The notes under the pieces were generated by a model. It was not told the DNA's origin. It saw only the letters and a program-made list of their open reading frames with translations, and did not search any database. From DATEKX01 sp963726785 (GTDB lineage Bacteria; Acidobacteriota; Blastocatellia; UBA7656), in contig CAVSDJ010000007.1 of NCBI GenBank assembly GCA_963726785.1, forward strand, positions 930,001 to 994,000: 64,000 bases of DNA. The letters are read 5' to 3'. Below are positions 1-9,801 of this stretch, one piece after another. The position numbers and the translations under genes were made by a program. The stretch's first letter is position 1, and each line of letters begins with the position of its first letter.

Positions 1-1
1 C

Positions 2-55
2 GAAAAGCCCGAAGTAGTCGCCATCGAATATCTCAATGAAGAGATGCAAACATAG
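2..55 (+). CDS. 3' end of a gene entering from the left
   Basis: An open frame runs from the window edge to a TAG at 53-55 and encodes the last 17 residues of a protein, ending in NEEMQT. The start lies outside the window. The piece is too short to assign a family. The next small open frame begins only 11 bases after this stop, so the two are probably co-transcribed. Confidence 0.45.
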   Translation, partial: EKPEVVAIEYLNEEMQT

Positions 56-66
56 GGCGAGACGTA

Positions 67-267
67 GTGTTGTCTGAAAATCACAGTCGAGGCGGCATTC
101 GTGTTCGATTGCAGGAAGCTCCGCCGGAATTTTATATGGTCAAGGTCATCGGCCCGGCTACGCAAGGCGAGAAAATAACGATTGTGAGCAATCGCTATCT
201 AGGCAGCGATGGCTGCGAGCGCTTATGCCTGCGCTATGTGAATGAGACCGATCTCATTTCGCCTTAG
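67..267 (+). CDS. small hypothetical protein
   Basis: This is a 66-residue open frame that opens with GTG at 67; a TTG follows at 70. I do not recognise a family. The product has no signal peptide or membrane segment and contains two cysteines in the second half (around DGCERLCLRY). It lies just downstream of the partial gene at the left edge and about 70 bases before the sigma-54 regulator. The short distance to the upstream stop suggests a shared transcript. It is supported only by an uninterrupted frame and position, so it may be a small real protein or chance. Confidence 0.4.
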   Translation: MLSENHSRGGIRVRLQEAPPEFYMVKVIGPATQGEKITIVSNRYLGSDGCERLCLRYVNETDLISP

Positions 268-340
268 GAATTGCCTTGCCGTTCAGCGCTTGACGTGCGC
301 CAACTCGGTTGTCACTCTTTATTTCATAGAGGAGTGAAAC

Positions 341-2396
341 TTGAGCGAAGCGACTGCCCAAAGCCTTGATTTGCAATTGCGTCAATACAGAACGCTGCTT
401 GATCTTTCGAAAGCCATAGCGTCGCACCGAAACCTGTCAGACCTGTTTCACGAACTTGCCGACCGCCTGCACGAACTTTTCGATTTTCACAATCTGAGTC
501 TCATGCTGTCACGACGGCGCGCAAAACGTTATGCGCGTCCATGTGCTGGAGACGAGCAAACCCGTTATGCGGCAATTGCCCACAGAGATTCCGGTCGAAG
601 GTTCAGCCGTCGGCTGGGTCTGGCGAAACCAGACTCCTTTTGTCACTGGTGATGTGGAGAAGGAAACCCGTTTCCCTGTGACGAAAGTTCTGCGCGACTA
701 TCCCGTAAAGTCGCTCTGCATTCTCCCTCTGACCACTGCTCGCCAGAATCTCGGCGCGCTTGGAATTGCCAGCGATAAGTTCGATGCATACATCCAACCT
801 CGATCATCGAATTTGCTCAACTGGTGGCGGCCCAGATAGCCGCTGCCGTTGAGGCTCAGGTTTATCAATGCCAACTGGCGCACGAGCGAGACCGTTACGA
901 GCTATTGCTTGAAATCAACAATATGCTGGTGTCGAATCTCAATCTGCGAGAACTTTTATCGGCCATCTCCGTTTGCCTGCAGCGCGTGATTCCTCACGAT
1001 CATGGCCGGTCTTTCTCTTTACGATGCCGAAAGCAATAAGCTTCGAGTGCTGGCACTGGAATCGACCATGAGCGAAGACTTCTTTATAGAGGATGAAATT
1101 CTTCCGGTTGATGGAACGCTGCTTGAGCAAGCTCTAAGAACGCGCCAGCCTGTCATCAGCAACGCTCACGATCTTGAAGGGCGTCCTTCATTGAAACGCT
1201 TCTTAGCCGCGGGGGTGAAATCAGGCTGCACCGTTCCGCTCATTTCACGCGATCGCGCGTTTGGTGTTCTGGGCATTTCGAGCCTGCGCGAGAATGCTTT
1301 CACCCAAGAAGATGCGGAACTGCTTGGGCAGATCGCTCAGCATGTCGCCATCGCTGTAGAGAATGCTCTTGCGTTCCGAGAGATTGACGCGCTCAAAAAC
1401 AGGCTTGAAGAAGAAAAGCTTTATCTCGAAGAAGCGATTCAAACGGAATACGACTTCGAGGAGATCATCGGCAGCAGTCGCGCGCTCCGTCGCGTGTTGC
1501 AGGAAGTGGAAACCGTTGCGAAGACCGATTCGACCGTCTTGATTTATGGCGAGACAGGCACGGGCAAAGAACTTCTTGCGCGTGCCATCCATAATTTAAG
1601 CCCGCGACGAGGGCGAACTCTGGTCAAAGTCAACTGCGCGGCTATCCCGACAGGGCTTCTCGAATCGGAACTCTTCGGCCATGAACGAGGCGCTTTCACA
1701 GGCGCGATTGAACGACGCATAGGGCGATTCGAGCTTGCTCACGAAGGCACGATCTTTCTTGATGAAGTCGGCGATGTTTCACTTGAATTGCAATCGAAAC
1801 TTTTGCGCGTGCTGCAGGAACAGGAGTTCGAACGATTAGGCAGTTCACGCACTATTCGTGTGAACGTTCGCGTCGTGGCTGCTACTAATATTGATCTCGC
1901 TCAGATGGTGGCCGAGAAGAAATTTCGCAGTGACCTTTATTATCGCCTGAATGTTTTTCCGATCACTTTGCCGCCGTTGCGCGAGCGCCCGGACGACATC
2001 GTTCTGCTCGTTCATTTCTTTGCGCATAAGTTTGCGCAGCAGATGAAGAAGCCGATAGACCGTATCCCAATTCAAACGCTTGCCGCCCTGACCGCTTATA
2101 GCTGGCCGGGCAACATCCGCGAACTGCAAAATCTTATCGAGCGAGCCGTGATACTTTCGCGCGGTACTACTCTTGAAATCCCGTTGGCTGAATTAAAGCA
2201 GTTGGCGAAAGCCGCAGCGGATCAATCCGATCAGACGACGCTCGATGCGGTCGAGCGCGAGCATATCTTGCGCGTGCTGCGCGAATCCAACTGGGTGATT
2301 GGCGGCGCGACAGGCGCTGCGGCGCGACTCGGTCTTCCTCGAACAACTCTCAACAACAAGATGCGCAAGCTCGGCATTGCCCGCCCGCGTTCGTGA
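341..2396 (+). CDS. GAF-domain sigma-54-dependent Fis-family activator (three frameshifts)
   Basis: Bacterial enhancer-binding protein that activates sigma-54 RNA polymerase by ATP hydrolysis. The reading frame starts with TTG at 341 behind GAGGAG (329-334). It changes frame near 508, 808 and 1000 and is then intact from about 1002 to 2396. The pieces form one protein: two GAF-like sensor regions, an AAA+ domain and a C-terminal Fis helix-turn-helix. In the intact part I see Walker A GETGTGKE, the sigma-54 contact loop GAFTGA, Walker B TIFLDE and an HTH ending near RTTLNNKMRKLGI. No receiver domain is present, so a GAF ligand is the likely signal. The frame changes fit +1, -1, +1 single-base events, either sequence errors or decay of the sensor half. 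Its likely target is the STAS/RND operon immediately downstream. Confidence 0.85.
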
Positions 2397-2408
2397 CCTT
2401 AATAAGCC

Positions 2409-2520
2409 AGTTGACCACATATGGTCACTGGGCAATGACCAGTTTCTAATAATCCAATCGCTTCGTCTATTCATTATTCGCTTTAACCTCTATGGCTTGG
2501 GCCTCTGCTGTCAGTGACCA
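2409..2520 (+). promoter_or_regulatory. repeated TGACCA boxes, candidate activator sites
   Basis: The nonamer CAGTGACCA occurs at 2512-2520 and as its complement TGGTCACTG at 2422-2430. A near copy, CAGTTGACCA, is at 2409-2417, and a further TGACCA is at 2436-2441. The 2409-2430 pair forms an inverted repeat with a 4-base spacer. The cluster lies between the sigma-54 activator gene and a sigma-54-like promoter, as expected of upstream activator sites. Binding by the adjacent regulator is inferred. Confidence 0.5.
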
Positions 2521-2527
2521 CTCTATT

Positions 2528-2542
2528 TGGCAAGCTGATTGC
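2528..2542 (+). promoter_or_regulatory. candidate sigma-54 (-24/-12) promoter
   Basis: The sequence TGGCAAGCTGATTGC matches the -24/-12 consensus TGGCACG-N4-TTGC at all fixed positions but one, with correct GG-to-GC spacing. It precedes the STAS gene by about 75 bases and follows a sigma-54 activator gene. The same bases also make a 7-bp inverted repeat (TTGGCAA/TTGCCAA), so an operator is an alternative reading. Confidence 0.5.
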
Positions 2543-2616
2543 CAAGACGATGTAGGGGCTACAGGCGATTCTAATTATGAGAGCCCGGCAGCAGCAAAAC
2601 ATGAGGTGAGCTTAGG

Positions 2617-2904
2617 ATGCTCAGAATTGATATTCAGCACGGAACCGAATCTACGAGTTTTACAGTCGCAGGAAAATTGACGGGAGCGTGGGTCGAAGAA
2701 CTGGAGAAGTGCTGGCGCACAGAGACCGCTGCCGCCAACTGCAAATCCATCCTTGTGAATTTAGCTTCAGTTACTTTCGTTGATTCAACGGGCAGAGACC
2801 TTTTGGCGAAGATGCGCAAGCAAGGCGTTGTGCTCGTGCCAACAGGTTGCTTGATGAAAGCGATTGTCGAAGAGATCGAAGTTGAAGTAGGCAACTCGCA
2901 ATAA
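2617..2904 (+). CDS. STAS-domain protein (anti-sigma-factor-antagonist-like)
   Basis: A 95-residue single-domain protein. The central VNLASVTFVDSTGRDLL has the beta-strand/helix signature of STAS domains, with the Asp-Ser-Thr-Gly turn where SpoIIAA-type antagonists are phosphorylated on serine. The family usually binds anti-sigma kinases or serves as a regulatory module. The gene sits 28 bases before the RND adaptor and behind a sigma-54-like promoter, so it probably belongs to the efflux operon and may tune its expression or activity. No partner kinase or phosphatase is visible in the window. Confidence 0.75.
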   Translation: MLRIDIQHGTESTSFTVAGKLTGAWVEELEKCWRTETAAANCKSILVNLASVTFVDSTGRDLLAKMRKQGVVLVPTGCLMKAIVEEIEVEVGNSQ

Positions 2905-2931
2905 TCACTTTTCGGGAAAAGAGAAATATTG

Positions 2932-4248
2932 ATGAATACAGCTTCAAAGACGGCTCTGATGGCAGAGGTCGCCACAGCAACTTTGAAACAAAGAGCAGCG
3001 GCGACCTCTTTGATAATCCTGGCTTTGATTGCAGCCGCCGCTTGCGCGAAGACTAAAGCAAAATCGCAACCGCCCGCCCCGCCCGAGGTCGAAGTGGCGC
3101 TGGTCGAACAGAAAGATGTTCCGATTTACAGCGAGTGGATCGGCACGCTCGACGGCATGGTGAACGCGGAAATCAAGTCGCAGGTGACCGGCTACCTGCT
3201 CAACAAAACCTACACTGAAGGTTCTTTCGTCAGGAAAGGACAGTTGATGTTCGAGATTGACCCGAGGCCGTTTCAAGCAGTAGTCGAGCAGGCAAAAGGA
3301 GACCTTGCGAAATCTCAAGGACAACTTGGACAGGCAGAAGCTCAACTTCTACAGACTCAGGCTCAGCTTGCGCAGGCTCAGGCAAATCAAGGCAAGACTC
3401 AGCTCGATGTTGATCGCTACACCTTGCTTGTAAAGAGCGGAGTTGTCACCAAACAGGATTATGATAACGCTGTTCAGGCCAATCTTGCGGCCCTTGCTCA
3501 AGTAAAAGCGGCTGAAGCCGTAATCAAAACAGCCAGGGCCGGAATCGAGTCCGCCAAATCACAAATCAAAGCCTCAGAGGCCGCCGTGAAGACTGCGGAG
3601 ATCAACCTGAGCTTCACGCGCATAGTTGCTCCGATTGACGGCATCGCGGGCATCGCTACGGTGCAGGTCGGAAACCTCGTCAATCTCAACAACCCGAACA
3701 GCCCGCCTCTGACGACTGTCTCGACCGTTGATCCGATAAAGGTCTATTTCACAGCAGGCGAGCAGGATTACCAGAAGTATATCAAGAGCAGTTTGATTTC
3801 AGGCGCGCGAGGTAAGCTCGAACTCGAATTGATTCTGTCCGACGGAACAACTTATCCGCAAAAAGGCCAGTTCTATATGGCTGACCGCAGCGTAGACCAG
3901 AAGACAGGCTCGATCAAGCTGGCCGGGCTGTTTCCGAATCAAGGAAACATCTTGCGCCCGGGCGAGTATGGGCGAGTTCGCGCCGTCACCAGTTTGAAAG
4001 AAGGCGCGCTGGTTGTTCCTCAACGCGCCGTCACTGAACTGCAAGGCCGGTACAGCGTTGCGGTCGTGGGCAGCGATAACAAAGTAAGCATTCGAGAAGT
4101 AAAAATCGGAGACCGCGTCGGGTCAATGTGGATCATCGAGCAAGGATTGAAAGCCGGTGAAAGCGTAGTGGCCGAAGGCACGCAAAAAGTCAGGCCCGAC
4201 ACAGTAGTGAATCCGAAACCGTTTACCGCGACCGCCGAAGGAAAATAA
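2932..4248 (+). CDS. RND efflux periplasmic adaptor lipoprotein (AcrA/MexA type)
   Basis: Membrane-fusion subunit that links an inner-membrane RND pump to an outer-membrane channel. The 438-residue protein has a lipoprotein signal (hydrophobic stretch ending ALIAAAAC, lipobox Cys near residue 37), then a barrel-sandwich segment (GYLLNKTYTEGSFVRKGQ), a long Ala/Gln-rich alpha-helical hairpin (about residues 115-215), the second lipoyl half (FTRIVAPIDGIAG) and a beta-barrel with membrane-proximal domain. ATG at 2932 is preferred to the TTG one codon earlier. It is followed 12 bases later by the pump gene. No TolC-type channel gene is present, so the outer component must be encoded elsewhere. 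Confidence 0.92.
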   Translation: MNTASKTALMAEVATATLKQRAAATSLIILALIAAAACAKTKAKSQPPAPPEVEVALVEQKDVPIYSEWIGTLDGMVNAEIKSQVTGYLLNKTYTEGSFVRKGQLMFEIDPRPFQAVVEQAKGDLAKSQGQLGQAEAQLLQTQAQLAQAQANQGKTQLDVDRYTLLVKSGVVTKQDYDNAVQANLAALAQVKAAEAVIKTARAGIESAKSQIKASEAAVKTAEINLSFTRIVAPIDGIAGIATVQVGNLVNLNNPNSPPLTTVSTVDPIKVYFTAGEQDYQKYIKSSLISGARGKLELELILSDGTTYPQKGQFYMADRSVDQKTGSIKLAGLFPNQGNILRPGEYGRVRAVTSLKEGALVVPQRAVTELQGRYSVAVVGSDNKVSIREVKIGDRVGSMWIIEQGLKAGESVVAEGTQKVRPDTVVNPKPFTATAEGK

Positions 4249-4260
4249 AGGACTGATTTC

Positions 4261-7200
4261 ATGATTTCCAAGTTTTTCGTCAATCGGCCTATAGTGGCGA
4301 TGGTTATCGCCATCATCACAATCATACTCGGACTGGTCTCTATGCGAGGGCTGCCGCTGGCGCAGTTCCCTTCGATAGTTCCGCCTCAGATTATCGCTTC
4401 GACGACCTACACGGGCGCGGACTCTGTAACAATCGAGCAGTCAGTTGCGACGCCCATCGAACAGCAGATGAACGGCGTTGACAACATGCTCTACATGCAA
4501 TCGACCAACGCCAACGACGGCAGTATGCAATTGACCGTGACCTTCGACATTTCGACGGATGTCAACACGGATCAGGTCAACGTGCAAAACCGATTGGCGC
4601 AGGCGCAGCCTAACCTGCCCGCCGACGTGAACCAGTTCGGAACCACTCTGCGAAAATCAACAGGATTGCCGATGATGGTCATCTCGTTGTTCTCGCCAAA
4701 CAATTCATACGATTCGCTCTTTCTTGCCAACTACGCGAACATCAATATCAACGACGCGCTGTACAGGGTTCCGGGCGTAGGCGAAGTCCGCCTGTTCGGA
4801 GCGAGCGATTACGCGATGCGAATCTGGGTAAAGCCTGACCTGCTTGCCAAACTCGGATTGACGGTTCCCGACATCACTCGCTCAGTTCAGCAACAGAGCA
4901 CAGTCAACCCTGCCGGACAGGTCGGCGCTGAACCTGCGCCAAAGGGAAAAGAGAAGACTTACACGGTTCGCGCGCAGGGGCGACTGCAAACGCCCGAAGA
5001 GTTCGGCCAGATCGTCGTTCGCTCAAGCCCTGACGGTTCTGTCGTGCGATTGAAGGATGTCGCGCGCATCGAACTGGGCGCGCAAAACTATCAGCAGATT
5101 GCGCGAATCAACGGTCAGCCCGGCTGCATCGTCGCGGTCTTTCAATCGCCGGGGTCAAACGCGCTGGCAGTCGCAGACGGCGTGAAGAAAGCCATTGCCG
5201 AATTGAAGAACCGCTTTCCGCCTGGCCTCGATTACATCATCACGCTGGACACAACGCTTCCGGTTACCGAAGGCATCAACGAGATCGTTAAGACTCTGGT
5301 CGAAGCGATGTTGCTTGTCATCCTGGTTGTTTTTCTGTTCCTGCAAAACTGGCGCGCAACGCTGATACCGATGGTCGCCGTGCCCGTTTCACTGATCGGC
5401 ACATTCGCCTTTTTTCCGTTTCTGGGTTTTTCAATCAACACGCTGTCGCTGTTTGGATTGGTGCTGGCAATCGGACTGGTCGTTGATGACGCAATCGTCG
5501 TCGTTGAGGCGGTCGAGCATCACATCGAAGAAGGGATGTCGCCGCGCGAGGCGACGCTCCAGGCGATGAAAGAAGTTTCCGGCCCTGTCGTAGCCATCGC
5601 ATTGATACTCTCTTCGGTCTTCCTGCCGGTCGCGTTTCTGGGAGGAATCCAGGGACGCCTGAACAATCAATTCGCTGTGACGATTGCTATTTCGGTTCTC
5701 ATTTCGGCTTTTAACGCGCTGACGCTTTCGCCCGCGCTTTCTGCGATGTTGCTCAAGCCGCGCAAGCAATCCAGAGGGCCGCTTGGCCGTTTCTTCAAAC
5801 TCTTCAATCGCTGGTTCGATAAAGCGACTCACGGCTACGTCAAGTGGAGCCACGCTTTGATACGCAAAGGGCTTGTGGCGATGCTTATTCTGGGCGCGTT
5901 CGTAGGGTTGGACGCCCTGCTGGGCAAGCAATTGCCCACGAGCTTTCTTCCTGATGAAGATTATGGCTACTTGTTGCTGAATGTGCAGTTGCCGCCTGCG
6001 GCTTCGCTCGAAAGGACAGACCAGGTGTGCCGGAAGGTCGAAGCCATACTCGGTGAAACCGAAGGCGTTAAAGATTACAATACGATTGGCGGATTCAGCC
6101 TGTTGACTCGCGTATCGGCCAGCTATAACGGCTTCTTTTTCGTGATCCTCGACCCCTGGCACGAGCGGCATACTTCGGAACTGGAAGCTCAGGCAATTGC
6201 AAGGAAGTTGAATGCCGCATTAACAGCCCAGATTCCCGAAGCTGTGACAATAGCTCTTATGCCGCCTTCGATTCCGGGACTCGGAGCGGCGGGCGGGTTT
6301 TCGTTGTGGCTTCAGGATAAGAGCGGCGGGTCGGTAGAATTTCTAGATCAGAATCTTCAGAGATTTCTCGAAGCCTGCAGCAAGCGACCTGAACTCGCGG
6401 GCGTGAATTCGGCATTCTCGGCAGGCGTTCCGCAAATCTATGCCGACGTAGATCGCGATAAAGTCTTGAAGCAAGGCGTCGCAGTAGGCGATGTGTATCA
6501 AACGCTTCAAGCTTATCTCGGCGGGCTGTTTTTGAATCAGTTCAATCGCTTTGGGCGACAATGGCGAGTGTTCCTACAGGCAGAGGGCGAAGAGCGACTC
6601 ACCGACGATAACATCAAGCAATATTACGTGCGCAATAACGACAACAACATGGTTCCTCTGTCGTCGCTCGTGACAACGCGGCGCGTCAGCGGGCCTGAAT
6701 ACACGAACCGGTTCAATGTTTATCGCGCGGCGCAGGTCATAGGTGCGGCAGCAGCGGGCTACAGTTCCGGTCAGGCAATGGATGCGCTCGAAGAAGTGGC
6801 TCATGAAGTTCTGCCGCCTGAGATAGGGTATGATTGGGCCGACCTTTCATATCAAGAAAGGCAAGCTTCGGGTGGAGGCGCTACAGGATTTGCGCTGTCA
6901 TTGATCTTCGTCTTTCTGATACTGGCTGCGCTTTACGAAAGCTGGTCGCTTCCTTTCTCGGTTCTGCTGACGGTCCCGGTTGCCGTGTTCGGCGCATTCA
7001 TCGGTCTTCTGCTCAGAGGATACGACCTGGATGTCTACGCACAGATCGGATTGATCGTGCTGATAGGACTCGCCGCAAAGAACGCTATTCTGATAGTCGA
7101 ATTTGCCAAAGCCGAGTTCGAGAAAGGGCGTGATCTGGTGGACGCGGCGCTCGAAGGAGCGCGGTTGCGCTTGCGACCGATTCTGATGACATCACTCGCA

Positions 7201-7416
7201 TTCATCCTGGGCTGCGTTCCGCTGTGGATAGCGTCGGGGTCGGGCGCGGCGGGTCGGCGCATACTCGGAACTGTCGTCATAGTCGGGATGCTCGCGGCGA
7301 CGGCGCTGGCTATTTTCCTTATACCTGTGACCTTCTATGTCGTGGAGAAGCTGTCAGGCAAAAAGCATGCGCCGGGAGTTTTGCCGGAGTCGCCAGAGCC
7401 AGCGCCGGGAGACTAA
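4261..7416 (+). CDS. RND multidrug efflux permease (AcrB/MexB, HAE1 type)
   Basis: Proton-driven inner-membrane pump of 1051 residues, the usual family length. It starts ISKFFVNRPIVAMVIAI, the typical first helix. The TM4 proton-relay aspartate pair is present (GLVVDDAIVVVEAVE), as are the large periplasmic porter loops and the second membrane half with GLAAKNAILIVEFAK carrying the TM10 lysine. The product would act as a trimer with the upstream lipoprotein adaptor to expel hydrophobic toxicants. It ends the STAS-adaptor-pump operon and is followed by a perfect hairpin at 7423-7504. Substrate range cannot be read from the sequence. Confidence 0.95.
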   Translation: MISKFFVNRPIVAMVIAIITIILGLVSMRGLPLAQFPSIVPPQIIASTTYTGADSVTIEQSVATPIEQQMNGVDNMLYMQSTNANDGSMQLTVTFDISTDVNTDQVNVQNRLAQAQPNLPADVNQFGTTLRKSTGLPMMVISLFSPNNSYDSLFLANYANININDALYRVPGVGEVRLFGASDYAMRIWVKPDLLAKLGLTVPDITRSVQQQSTVNPAGQVGAEPAPKGKEKTYTVRAQGRLQTPEEFGQIVVRSSPDGSVVRLKDVARIELGAQNYQQIARINGQPGCIVAVFQSPGSNALAVADGVKKAIAELKNRFPPGLDYIITLDTTLPVTEGINEIVKTLVEAMLLVILVVFLFLQNWRATLIPMVAVPVSLIGTFAFFPFLGFSINTLSLFGLVLAIGLVVDDAIVVVEAVEHHIEEGMSPREATLQAMKEVSGPVVAIALILSSVFLPVAFLGGIQGRLNNQFAVTIAISVLISAFNALTLSPALSAMLLKPRKQSRGPLGRFFKLFNRWFDKATHGYVKWSHALIRKGLVAMLILGAFVGLDALLGKQLPTSFLPDEDYGYLLLNVQLPPAASLERTDQVCRKVEAILGETEGVKDYNTIGGFSLLTRVSASYNGFFFVILDPWHERHTSELEAQAIARKLNAALTAQIPEAVTIALMPPSIPGLGAAGGFSLWLQDKSGGSVEFLDQNLQRFLEACSKRPELAGVNSAFSAGVPQIYADVDRDKVLKQGVAVGDVYQTLQAYLGGLFLNQFNRFGRQWRVFLQAEGEERLTDDNIKQYYVRNNDNNMVPLSSLVTTRRVSGPEYTNRFNVYRAAQVIGAAAAGYSSGQAMDALEEVAHEVLPPEIGYDWADLSYQERQASGGGATGFALSLIFVFLILAALYESWSLPFSVLLTVPVAVFGAFIGLLLRGYDLDVYAQIGLIVLIGLAAKNAILIVEFAKAEFEKGRDLVDAALEGARLRLRPILMTSLAFILGCVPLWIASGSGAAGRRILGTVVIVGMLAATALAIFLIPVTFYVVEKLSGKKHAPGVLPESPEPAPGD

Positions 7417-7422
7417 AGAGAA

Positions 7423-7504
<82 letters not shown>

Positions 7505-8192
7505 CTATTCGCCGTCGGTTTGTCCGACTGCTGCTCGAACCTGCGCGAGGTATTGCGGCTCAGGCAGTGCGCCAACAAACTCAGCCGTTTCATTGATGAC
7601 AATCTTAGGCACGCTGCTGACCATAAATCGCCGCGATAGGTCGGGGAACTCCGTTGCTTCGATCACGTCCGCCGTCACGCGCTCGCTTTCAATAGCCATC
7701 TGGTGGGCCAATCTGGCCGCTGGTGGGCAGTAGGGGCAGCCGGGCGTTGTGAAGACTTTTATGTTTACGTCTTCGGTGAGCGAGGCCAAAAATTCGAGCG
7801 TCTCTTCTGAAAGATTCGTCATGCCCTTCGATACGTCAATCAAGTCTGCGATCAAAGTTGAAAACTCGTAGCCCGACAGGTATGCCGAAATAGCGCACGT
7901 GCCCGCGCGATGCGCCTTTGAGAATGAAAGCCGGAACGCGATCAATCTTGTGGCTGTCAGCCTCTTCTTTCGCCTCTTTGATGTCGTGAACAGTAAGCGA
8001 CAGTTTGCCTGAAAGCGCGGTGACTTCTTTGAGCAGTTCTTCGGTCTGCTCGCACGTTTCGCATTGTTCTTGACCCGGAATAATGATGGGCGAAACACGT
8101 TCCGTAAACATCACTATCTCGACATCGCCCGTGAGGTTGTTCTCAAAGTGCTCTCGTATCTTTTGCTGATCGTTGTCTGGTATGAGTGGCAT
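7505..8192 (-). CDS. protein disulfide oxidoreductase, tandem thioredoxin-fold (frameshifted)
   Basis: Glutaredoxin-like protein of the PDO type: two thioredoxin folds, each with a CxxC redox site. The N-terminal half has CETC and the C-terminal half CPYC, followed by the cis-Pro region SSVPKIV. The frame is broken near 7883-7890: FGIP continues as SGYEFSTLIADLIDVSKG only after removing one base. The corrected length is about 228 residues, normal for the family. I chose the ATG at 8192 because AAGGAGG lies 5 bases before it, rather than the upstream ATG. The protein likely reduces or isomerises disulfides in the cytoplasm. It is 10 bases downstream of the pterin dehydratase gene and probably in one operon with it. 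Confidence 0.85.
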
Positions 8193-8202
8193 TAGATCCT
8201 CC

Positions 8203-8490
8203 TTATTCATCGTCAATCAGAGCGTCTAATTTTTCGGCCAGCGAAAAATCGCGCTCGGTTACGGCGTTCGCCACGTGCGTCCAGTTACGCAGCGTCACTT
8301 CGTTATAGTGAATGATGATGTCAGGGTGATGATCGACCGATTCGGCAATATATGCGACCGCGTTCACAAAAAACATCGCGCGCAAAAAGTTTTTGAACCG
8401 GTATTTTTTCTCAATCCAGTTCTCGCCTTTTGACCACCCTCGAAGCGCGGCCAGCTTTTCATTTATCTCTTCTTCATTGAGCTTCATCAT
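8203..8490 (-). CDS. phhB: 4a-hydroxytetrahydrobiopterin dehydratase (PCD/DCoH)
   Basis: A 95-residue protein of the pterin-4a-carbinolamine dehydratase family, which dehydrates the pterin released by aromatic amino acid hydroxylases. The signature region FFVNAVAYIAESVDHHPDI contains the paired active-site histidines, followed by NEVTLRNWTH with the third conserved histidine. Length is typical. Two adjacent ATG codons (8490 and 8487) can serve as start. No phenylalanine hydroxylase gene is nearby; in many bacteria the enzyme stands alone. It lies between a small lipoprotein gene upstream and the disulfide oxidoreductase gene downstream. Confidence 0.9.
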   Translation of the reverse strand: MMKLNEEEINEKLAALRGWSKGENWIEKKYRFKNFLRAMFFVNAVAYIAESVDHHPDIIIHYNEVTLRNWTHVANAVTERDFSLAEKLDALIDDE

Positions 8491-8554
8491 ACGCCTCGCT
8501 GTCAGTGAGTCGGTATTCGCACAGATCCGCCGGGCATGGTTCCGAATACTGTGA

Positions 8555-8869
8555 TCAGCAGAGTCGCCTTCGCAGTTTCGAAACGGCGAAAGGCGGGCTG
8601 TCGAGACTCGCGTCTTCAAGAAACGTTTTGACTGTGATGAGCTGGTACTTGCCTTTGCGATTTGCAATGACGGATTCGGCTGCGACTTTGACCTCGGGCG
8701 GCGTTGATGTTTTCGCAACCTTGATGATGACCATAGCGCTGCTGGTCGCCGAGTCTGGATACTCGGACACAATCGAAAACGATCGCGCCTCGTCGCTCTC
8801 AGGCCGGGGCGCATCGCTGCAAGCAACGAGCGACATCAAAACAAAGGCGATGATCACAGCTTTAATCAT
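8555..8869 (-). CDS. small putative lipoprotein of unknown function
   Basis: A 104-residue protein with a short positive N-terminus, a hydrophobic stretch and a lipobox (SLVAC, Cys at residue 17), so probably an outer-membrane or periplasmic lipoprotein. The mature part contains a predicted beta strand-rich segment (SSAMVIIKVAK and KYQLITVKTFLED). No family recognised. The C-terminus (SKLRRRLC) ends abruptly, so a frameshift near 8560 is possible given others nearby. It heads a likely three-gene minus-strand operon with the pterin dehydratase and the disulfide oxidoreductase. Confidence 0.55.
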   Translation of the reverse strand: MIKAVIIAFVLMSLVACSDAPRPESDEARSFSIVSEYPDSATSSAMVIIKVAKTSTPPEVKVAAESVIANRKGKYQLITVKTFLEDASLDSPPFAVSKLRRRLC

Positions 8870-9039
8870 TATTCAGTCTTCCTGCGCTATGTTTATTGTG
8901 TTACCTCTGCGGGTGCTCGGTCAACCATCGCCCGTGCAATCGCCAGCCTGCGCAAACAAAACCTGAAACCTTTCTGTTCGACCTGTCACTCACTCGACGT
9001 AGCAATATCTGAAAAAATTAAGAAGGAGCCCGTAAAGAT

Positions 9040-9781
9040 ATGATCAAGAGATTGTTCCGTCTTTCAGTTGTTTCAGCGATAATCAGCCTGGCTTTCGCAG
9101 CCACGGCTTCGGCCCAGGATTTCGAGAAGAGTTATCGCATCAGCGCTGGCGGCCAAGTCAGCGTCTCTAACATCTCAGGCGATGTCGTAGTGACCGGCTA
9201 CGACGGCGACGCAATCATCGTGCGAGCATAAAGAAAGGGCGCGACAGCGACCGCATCGAGATCGAAGACAAAAGCAGCGAAGGTCGAGTCCATGTGGGCG
9301 TGCGTTACCCCAAGGAGTGTAACTGCGATGCGAGCATCAGGTTTGAAGTCCGTGTGCCGCGCTCTGTCAGCTACAACTTCGATGGCTTCTCTTCGGTGAG
9401 CGGCGACGTTGACGTGAGCGGCGTGACTGGCCGGTTGCGCGCTTCGTCTGTGAGCGGCGATGTTAAGGTTAAGAACGTCTCCGGCTCGGCAAATGTTAAT
9501 TCGGTGAGCGGCGATGTCGAGGTTGAGGTTGATCGGCTCGACGGCTCTGACGACATGAAGTTTTCATCCGTGAGCGGCGATGTAGTTGTAAAAATGCCTT
9601 CTAATCTTGATGCGGATGTTGACATTTCAAGCATGAGCGGCTCGATCAAAACAGACTTCCCGATTGAAGTGCGGGAGGAACGACATGGCCACGCACTTAT
9701 GCTCGCGGTCGGCTGGGAAGCGGGTCGCGCCGTATCAATATGTCCAGCGTATCGGGCGACCTCAGCCTCAACCGCTTTTAG
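9040..9781 (+). CDS. secreted DUF4097-like beta-repeat protein (two frameshifts)
   Basis: Exported protein with a Sec signal peptide (SLAFAATASAQ, cleavage near residue 25) followed by repeated short beta-strand units of the form SVSGDVxVxxV, characteristic of DUF4097/adhesin-like right-handed beta-solenoid folds. The frame opens at 9040, breaks at 9229 (continuing from 9231 as KKGRDSDRIEIED) and again near 9687. The last frame runs RTYARGRLGSGSRRINMSS and ends INMSSVSGDLSLNRF at 9781. Both breaks are explained by one missing base each. The product is periplasmic or surface-located; the function is unknown. It lies upstream of a palindromic repeat and the rpmE cluster. Confidence 0.7.
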
Positions 9782-9801
9782 TCTCGCCTCGAAAATAGAG
9801 A

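Noticed and set aside
5431..6171. 246-codon minus-strand frame opposite the RND pump gene
   Set aside because: It lies fully inside a highly conserved plus-strand gene, has no domain and no ribosome site.
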